From: Candidatus Omnitrophota bacterium
GTDB lineage: Bacteria; Omnitrophota; Gorgyraeia; 2-02-FULL-51-18
Length of the DNA: 44,840 nt
Assembly: GCA_016180585.1 (NCBI GenBank)
Contig: JACPAX010000040.1
Coordinates: forward strand, 1-44,840
Reading direction: 5' to 3'
Shown: in pieces, positions 40,661-44,840 of the stretch
Position numbering within the stretch: position 1 is the first letter of the stretch
How the letters are laid out: every line of letters begins with the position of its first letter
Position numbers and translations under genes: made by a program
Notes under the pieces: model-generated
What the model was told of the DNA's origin: nothing
Database searches by the model: none
Seen by the model: the letters and a program-made list of their open reading frames with translations, nothing else

Positions 40661-41797
40661 ATGGACGAGCCACTTGCATCTCAGCCCGCAACGCAAAAGC
40701 CTCGGACTCCCGGGGAGCGTTTGGTCACTTCCGATTACGAAGTTTTTTTAAAAAAAACAAGAAAACCCGAAACGATCATCGTCACGCCGACGGCGGATTC
40801 TCCCAACCGCCTGGGGCGGCGCATCGAAAACCGGTCCGTTCAAGCCGAGCCCCCGCCGGAGAGGCCGGCGCCGTTTCAGGCGACCCAGCTGGCCCTGAAC
40901 GTCCTGGTTTTTATCGTGCTCCCCGTGTTCATCGTGTCAACCCTTCTTTTCTATACCAAAAGCGGCTCCGCGGAAAAGCGCAATCAGATCCTTCTGACCG
41001 AGACCAAACAACTGCGCGATTCGCTGGTCTCCCTCGAAGAGCTCAACAAAGGCCTGACCCTGCGGCTTGAGAAACTGAAGCAGGAGAAAAAAACGATCTC
41101 GGACAAACTGGCGCTGTTAGAGGGGGGCAAAAAAGGCCTGGGCGCGCCGGAAAAAGAAAGATTCGAGAAGGAACTCGCGCAGATCCGCGAGGAGAAGGGC
41201 TATCTCGAGGAAATCCTGATCAACAAGACCAAAGAAATCGAACGGCTCAAGCGCGGCTTGCCGGGCGGCGCCGGGGCGACCGCCGTCTCTTCGGAGCCAG
41301 GCGGACGGGATGAAGAAATCCGGAGGCTTACCGAGCAGAACAGGGAGTTGAGCCAAAAACTCGAGCGCCTCTACAAGAGCGCCAGCGACAAGATCACCGA
41401 GATCAACCTCGTCAAGATCGCCCTCGAAGAAACCGTCTCCAAGGCCAAAGACACGCTGAATGAAGAATGGGGCGCGGTGGATCTGGGGTCCATCAGGCTG
41501 GCGTCCGCCGCGGAACGCGGACGGATCCGTCCCGCCACGGCGGGCGGAGGTGAGAGCGGCGCGCCAAAGACACAGGGCCGCGTGCTCGCCGTCAACGAAG
41601 AACAGGGATTTGTCGTCGTGGACCTGGGAAAAGCGGACCACATCAAAACCGGCGAAGAGCTCTCCGTGACCCGAGACGGCCGGACCCTTGCGACGCTCTC
41701 CATCCTTGAAACGCGCGACACCATGTCCGCCTGCAATATCAAAGACCTTGATTCCGGCGAGGCCATCGCCGTAAACGACGCGGTGCTGACTAAGTAG
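40661..41797 (+). CDS. Membrane-anchored coiled-coil protein with C-terminal beta domain, function unknown
   Basis: 378 residues, not assigned to a named family. The first about 75 residues are polar and Pro-rich (cytoplasmic). One transmembrane helix follows (LALNVLVFIVLPVFIVSTLLFY), then about 170 residues of charged heptad-like sequence predicted as coiled coil (LEELNKGLTLRLEKLKQEKKTISDKL and so on). A C-terminal domain of about 80 residues (GRVLAVNEEQGFVVVDLGKADHIKTGEEL...) resembles the small SH3-like beta domains of envelope-associated proteins. A structural or scaffold role in the envelope is plausible. It stops with TAG and overlaps the convergent dxs by eight bases. Confidence 0.7.
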   Translation: MDEPLASQPATQKPRTPGERLVTSDYEVFLKKTRKPETIIVTPTADSPNRLGRRIENRSVQAEPPPERPAPFQATQLALNVLVFIVLPVFIVSTLLFYTKSGSAEKRNQILLTETKQLRDSLVSLEELNKGLTLRLEKLKQEKKTISDKLALLEGGKKGLGAPEKERFEKELAQIREEKGYLEEILINKTKEIERLKRGLPGGAGATAVSSEPGGRDEEIRRLTEQNRELSQKLERLYKSASDKITEINLVKIALEETVSKAKDTLNEEWGAVDLGSIRLASAAERGRIRPATAGGGESGAPKTQGRVLAVNEEQGFVVVDLGKADHIKTGEELSVTRDGRTLATLSILETRDTMSACNIKDLDSGEAIAVNDAVLTK

Positions 41798-43727
41798 CGG
41801 CGCGGGCGGCGACGGCGTGGCGGGACAAAGCGACCACTTCCTCCTTGATCTTCTCGGGGCTCATCCCCAGGGAATCCAGGAGGATTTCTCTTTTGCCGTG
41901 CTCGATGAAGCGGTCGGGGATGCCGATCGTCTTGATTTTCGGGAGTGAAATCCCGGAGGTATTTTCCAAAAATTCGAGCACCGCGCCGCCAAACCCCCCC
42001 AAGAGCGTCCCTTCTTCAAGCGTAAGCATCAAAGGGACTTTTTTCGCCAGGCGCAAAAGGGTTTCCTTGTCGAGCGGCTTCACGAAACGGGCGTTGACGA
42101 CGGCGGCCGAGATCCCTTCTTTTTCCAGAAGCTCCGCGGCCTCGTAAGCGGGGTACACCATGCTTCCGACCGCGAGGATCGCCGCATCGTCGCCCTCGCG
42201 AAGTATCTCGGCTTTTCCCTGCTCGATCGGGGCGGGCGCGACCTTCACCAGGACCGACTCTCCTTCCTCGGCCACCGCGCCGCGCGGATAGCGTACGGCG
42301 ATCGGTCCATCGGCATGAGAGGCCGCGTACCGCATCATCCGCTCGAGCTCCCGCCCGTCACGGGGCGCCAGGACCGTCATCCCGGGCACCTTACGCAGGT
42401 ACGCCAAATCAAAGACCCCGTGATGCGTAGGTCCGTCCTCGCCGACGAGGCCCGCGCGGTCCAGACAAAAAACCACCGGCAGGTTCTGGAGCGCCACGTC
42501 GTGAATGATCTGGTCGTGGGCGCGCTGTAGAAACGTCGAGTAGATCGCGACGAGGGGCTTGGCCCCCGCCTTCGCGAGCCCCGCCGCGAACGCGACGCCG
42601 TGCTCTTCGGCGATCCCGACGTCAAAGAAACGGTCGGGAAACTTCTCGGAAAACCGGACAAGCCCCGTCCCCTCGCACATGGCCGCCGTGATCGCGACGA
42701 CGCCTGAGTCCTCCGAGGCGAGGGCTACGGCCGTCTCGCCGAAGACCTGTGTATAGGTCCTGGCGGTCGACGTTTTCTTCACCTGGCCCGTTTCCACGCA
42801 GAACGGCGTCGAGGCATGCCATCGGGCCGGATCCCCTTCGGCGATTTTGTACCCTTTGCCTTTTTGGGTGACCACGTGAAGCAGGATCGGTCCTTTGATC
42901 CTGGCGACGTTTTCCAGGATCTGGAGAAGCCCCGGGATGTGGTGCCCGTCGAGAGGGCCGAAGTAACGGAAACCCATTTCCTCGAACAAAAGCCCGGGGA
43001 CAAAGAGATGCTTGATCCCCTCGTCGATCTTTTTGGCCTCCGCGGCGACCCGGTGGCCGACGCGGGGAATTTTCTTGAGGCCCGAAACGATGTCCTGACG
43101 CAGGTGGTTGTAGAGAGGGCTGGATAAAAATTTATTGAAGGACTTGCTCAAAGCGCCCACCGTCCGGGAAATGCTCATCTCGTTGTCGTTCAAAATCACG
43201 ATGAGATTCTCTTTCAAGTGCCCCGCGTGATTCAGGGCCTCAAAGGCCATCCCGCTCACGAGCGACGCGTCGCCGATCACGGCGATCACCTTCCCCGCTC
43301 CCTCTTCGTCCGCCGCGGCGGACGCGAGAATCCTGCGCCCCACCGAGATCCCCAGCGACGTGGAGAGCGACGCCCCGCCATGGCCGGTAGTAAACGGGTC
43401 ATGCGGGCTCTCGTCCTTGTTGGAGAAACCGCTCAGTCCCCCGTGCAGGCGAAACGTCTTAAACGCCTCGCGGCGGCCCGTGAGAATTTTATGGGCATGG
43501 ACCTGATGGCCGACGTCCCAGACGATCGTGTCTTTCGGGGTCGTAAATTGATAATGGAGCGCCACCGTCAAATCGACGGCGCCAAGCGCGGCGCCCAGAT
43601 GGCCGCCGTTGGCGGAGACCACCTCCAGGATGTACTGCCGGATTTCCTCGGCGAGTTCCGGCAGCTCCTCTTTGGGAAGTTTTTTTAAATCGTCGGGACC
43701 GTTGATCTGGTTTAAAAGGGGGCTCAT
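41790..43727 (-). CDS. dxs: 1-deoxy-D-xylulose-5-phosphate synthase
   Basis: First enzyme of the MEP isoprenoid pathway: thiamine-diphosphate-dependent joining of pyruvate and glyceraldehyde-3-phosphate. 645 residues. N-terminal GGHLGAALGAVDLTVALHY and WDVGHQVHAHKILTGRR, the ThDP motif GDASLVSGMAFEALNHAG...NDNEMSIS, transketolase-like central DRAGLVGEDGPTHHGVFDL, and the C-terminal domain VARFVKPLD-like segment. The ATG at 43727 lies seven bases after the stop of the prenyl synthase gene, so both are in one operon. Length and motifs are normal. Confidence 0.96.
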   Translation of the reverse strand: MSPLLNQINGPDDLKKLPKEELPELAEEIRQYILEVVSANGGHLGAALGAVDLTVALHYQFTTPKDTIVWDVGHQVHAHKILTGRREAFKTFRLHGGLSGFSNKDESPHDPFTTGHGGASLSTSLGISVGRRILASAAADEEGAGKVIAVIGDASLVSGMAFEALNHAGHLKENLIVILNDNEMSISRTVGALSKSFNKFLSSPLYNHLRQDIVSGLKKIPRVGHRVAAEAKKIDEGIKHLFVPGLLFEEMGFRYFGPLDGHHIPGLLQILENVARIKGPILLHVVTQKGKGYKIAEGDPARWHASTPFCVETGQVKKTSTARTYTQVFGETAVALASEDSGVVAITAAMCEGTGLVRFSEKFPDRFFDVGIAEEHGVAFAAGLAKAGAKPLVAIYSTFLQRAHDQIIHDVALQNLPVVFCLDRAGLVGEDGPTHHGVFDLAYLRKVPGMTVLAPRDGRELERMMRYAASHADGPIAVRYPRGAVAEEGESVLVKVAPAPIEQGKAEILREGDDAAILAVGSMVYPAYEAAELLEKEGISAAVVNARFVKPLDKETLLRLAKKVPLMLTLEEGTLLGGFGGAVLEFLENTSGISLPKIKTIGIPDRFIEHGKREILLDSLGMSPEKIKEEVVALSRHAVAARAAT

Positions 43728-43734
43728 CGACTTT

Positions 43735-44571
43735 CTACCGGCTCCGTGTCATGACGAAATCGGCGAGGGCGGCAAGCGTCCGGCCGCGCGGACCAAGCGG
43801 GGCAAGCTCCGCCTTCGCCCTGCCCAGAAGCGACCCGGCTTCTTTTCTTGCCTCGGAAACGCCGATGACTTTAGCATACCCCTGCCGGTCCATGATGTCA
43901 TCCACAATTTGGAAGAGGAGCCCGACGAATTTTCCGTAACGGTAAAGCGACTCCACTTGCTTTTTGGACCCGCCGCCGAGTGTGGCGCCGGTCTTAAGCG
44001 ACACCGCGATCAAAGCGCCCGATTTGTGCACGTTGATGTATTCGGCCGTCGCCAGATCTACCTCTTGGTCCCGGCATGCGATGTCCACGGCTTGCCCGCC
44101 GACCATGCCCTCGCTGCCCACCGCCTCGGCGATCAAACGCGCCACGTCAAGGCGCCCGGCCAGCTCGCGCCGCGAAGACGCGCCGTCCCGGACGCAAAGC
44201 GCTCTAAAGGCGAGTGTCAGAAGCGCGTCGCCGGCCAAGAGAGCCGTGTCCTCTCCGAATTTCACGTGGCAGGACGGCTGTCCCCGCCTGCGGGGGTCGT
44301 CGTCCATGCAGGGCAGATCGTCGTGGACCAGAGAATAGCTGTGGATGAGCTCGAGCGCGCAGGCGGCCGGCATCGCTTTTTTCACGTCGCCCCCCACCGC
44401 GCGGCAGGCCTCGAGCGCCAACACCGGCCGTATTCTTTTACCGGCGGGAAAAACGGCGTAGCGCATCGCCTGGTGAAGCGCCGAAGATCTCGGAGACGGG
44501 CGCGGCAGAAAAGTTTCGAGCGCTTTGTCAATCCTAGCGGACTCTCTGGCTAAATAAGAATGGATGTTCAT
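43735..44571 (-). CDS. ispA: Short-chain polyprenyl diphosphate synthase (farnesyl/geranylgeranyl type)
   Basis: Condenses DMAPP/GPP with IPP to make C15-C20 prenyl diphosphates. 278 residues from the ATG at 44571. The first Asp-rich motif is DDLPCMDDDPRRRG and the second is DDIMD. YAVFPAGKRIRPVLALEA, HSYSLVHDDLPC and GSEGMVGGQAVD are family hallmarks. Chain length cannot be fixed from sequence here. The frame extends 22 codons upstream into a repeat array (reading Val/Pro/Trp-rich), which is discarded. An AAAGGAG that would suit as ribosome-binding site lies about 200 bases upstream, on the far side of the array. The gene leads directly into dxs. Confidence 0.92.
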   Translation of the reverse strand: MNIHSYLARESARIDKALETFLPRPSPRSSALHQAMRYAVFPAGKRIRPVLALEACRAVGGDVKKAMPAACALELIHSYSLVHDDLPCMDDDPRRRGQPSCHVKFGEDTALLAGDALLTLAFRALCVRDGASSRRELAGRLDVARLIAEAVGSEGMVGGQAVDIACRDQEVDLATAEYINVHKSGALIAVSLKTGATLGGGSKKQVESLYRYGKFVGLLFQIVDDIMDRQGYAKVIGVSEARKEAGSLLGRAKAELAPLGPRGRTLAALADFVMTRSR

Positions 44572-44580
44572 TAGGTTAGG

Positions 44581-44776
44581 GACCAGAGACCAGGGCACCA
44601 GGGACCGGAGTAGCTGGGGGACCAGGGACCAGGGCACCAGGTACCTGGTGCGCTGGTGCTCTGGTACCCGGTCTCTCCCGGTGCTCTGGTGCTCCGGTAC
44701 CCGGTCTCTCCCGGTGCGCTGGTGCTCCGGTACCCGGTCTCTCCCGGTGCTCTGGTGCTCTGGTCCCTGGTGCTCC
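44581..44776. repeat. Array of GGGACCAGG words with 33-bp tandem repeats and inverted halves
   Basis: The left half carries GGGACCAGGGCACCAG-type words and the right half their complements. An 18-bp perfect palindrome (44634-44651, core CACCAGGTACCTGGTG) lies at the join. Within the right half, three copies of a 33-bp unit (each with GGTACCCGGTCTCTCCCGGTG, starting at 44663, 44696 and 44729) follow one another. No gene. It separates the prenyl synthase gene from the gene upstream. Confidence 0.9.
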
Positions 44777-44781
44777 TTTAT

Positions 44782-44840
44782 CTATCTCTTTTTCCTCGGC
44801 TTGTCCTCGGCGTCTTCCTCAAACGGCACCGCTTTGAATT
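44782..44840 (-). CDS. C-terminal fragment of an upstream gene, possibly exonuclease VII small subunit
   Basis: The last 18 codons of an ORF entering from the window edge, FKAVPFEEDAEDKPRKKR, ending with TAG at 44782-44784. The acidic-then-basic tail and position directly before a prenyl synthase and dxs fit xseB, a common gene order (xseB-ispA-dxs). The fragment is too short to prove this. AAAGGAG follows its stop. Confidence 0.4.
   Translation of the reverse strand, partial: FKAVPFEEDAEDKPRKKR

Noticed and set aside
44581..44776. CRISPR array
   Set aside because: Repeats follow each other directly without unique spacers, units vary, the halves are inverted, and no cas genes are present. 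The same applies to 20561-20630.

Overview
The window reads as a chromosomal segment of a fairly GC-rich, uncultivated Gram-negative-type bacterium. The best guess from gene content is Candidatus Omnitrophota or a close PVC-group relative. The clues are a 2030-residue secreted protein that strings together several sugar-metabolism-type domains, a DUF1571-like periplasmic protein, dense 4-base stop/start overlaps, and several promoters placed only 6-8 bases before an ATG. The lineage call is inference. No rRNA or tRNA is visible.

Layout. 1-10560 (minus strand) is one pyrimidine operon: promoter, PyrR-type attenuator with a leader ORF, pyrR, pyrB, pyrC, carA, carB, pyrK, an inserted REP-associated tyrosine transposase, pyrD and pyrF (cut by the window edge). 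10672-13842 (minus) holds a YopX-like gene, rsmI and glmS. 13887-15622 (plus) holds uppP and a flippase-like membrane protein. 15639-16823 is a stand-alone AAA+ ATPase. 16931-25710 (minus) is a type II polyketide/fatty-acid-like cluster: two hotdog dehydratases, ketoreductase, long ACP, holo-ACP synthase, an active ketosynthase paired with a ketosynthase-like protein lacking all catalytic residues, a HAD phosphatase, a class III aminotransferase and a broken adenylate-forming ligase. 25716-33730 (minus) carries a hexapeptide acyltransferase-like protein, the giant protein and a LacI-family regulator with two matching operators. 33795-35658 (plus) is fabL plus a glycosyltransferase. 35665-37669 is a PIN/Phd toxin-antitoxin pair and an AT-rich Fic gene with palindromic operators. 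37672-40597 (minus) holds a DNA glycosylase, a DUF1571-like protein, a hydrolase and tatC. 40661-41797 (plus) is a membrane-anchored coiled-coil protein. 41790-44840 (minus) is dxs, a prenyl diphosphate synthase and the tail of a further gene, perhaps xseB.

The most striking feature is the repeat biology. A 19-bp palindrome flanks the transposase, forms an inverted doublet at the rsmI end, and sits in frame inside pyrD as seven extra codons. A different 28-bp palindrome is inserted in frame in carA. Separately, many gene junctions in the minus-strand operons are filled by short-word, partly self-complementary arrays of at least four different sequence families. Some of these have taken over stop codons or separated a Shine-Dalgarno from its start. 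Together they suggest unusually active palindromic and tandem-repeat invasion of operons, with the genes adapting around it.

Functionally the window combines nucleotide synthesis (pyr operon), cell-envelope supply (glmS, uppP, dxs, prenyl synthase, flippase-like protein, glycosyltransferase, fabL), protein export (tatC), a candidate specialised lipid or polyene pathway, and a sugar-responsive secreted or periplasmic mega-protein.
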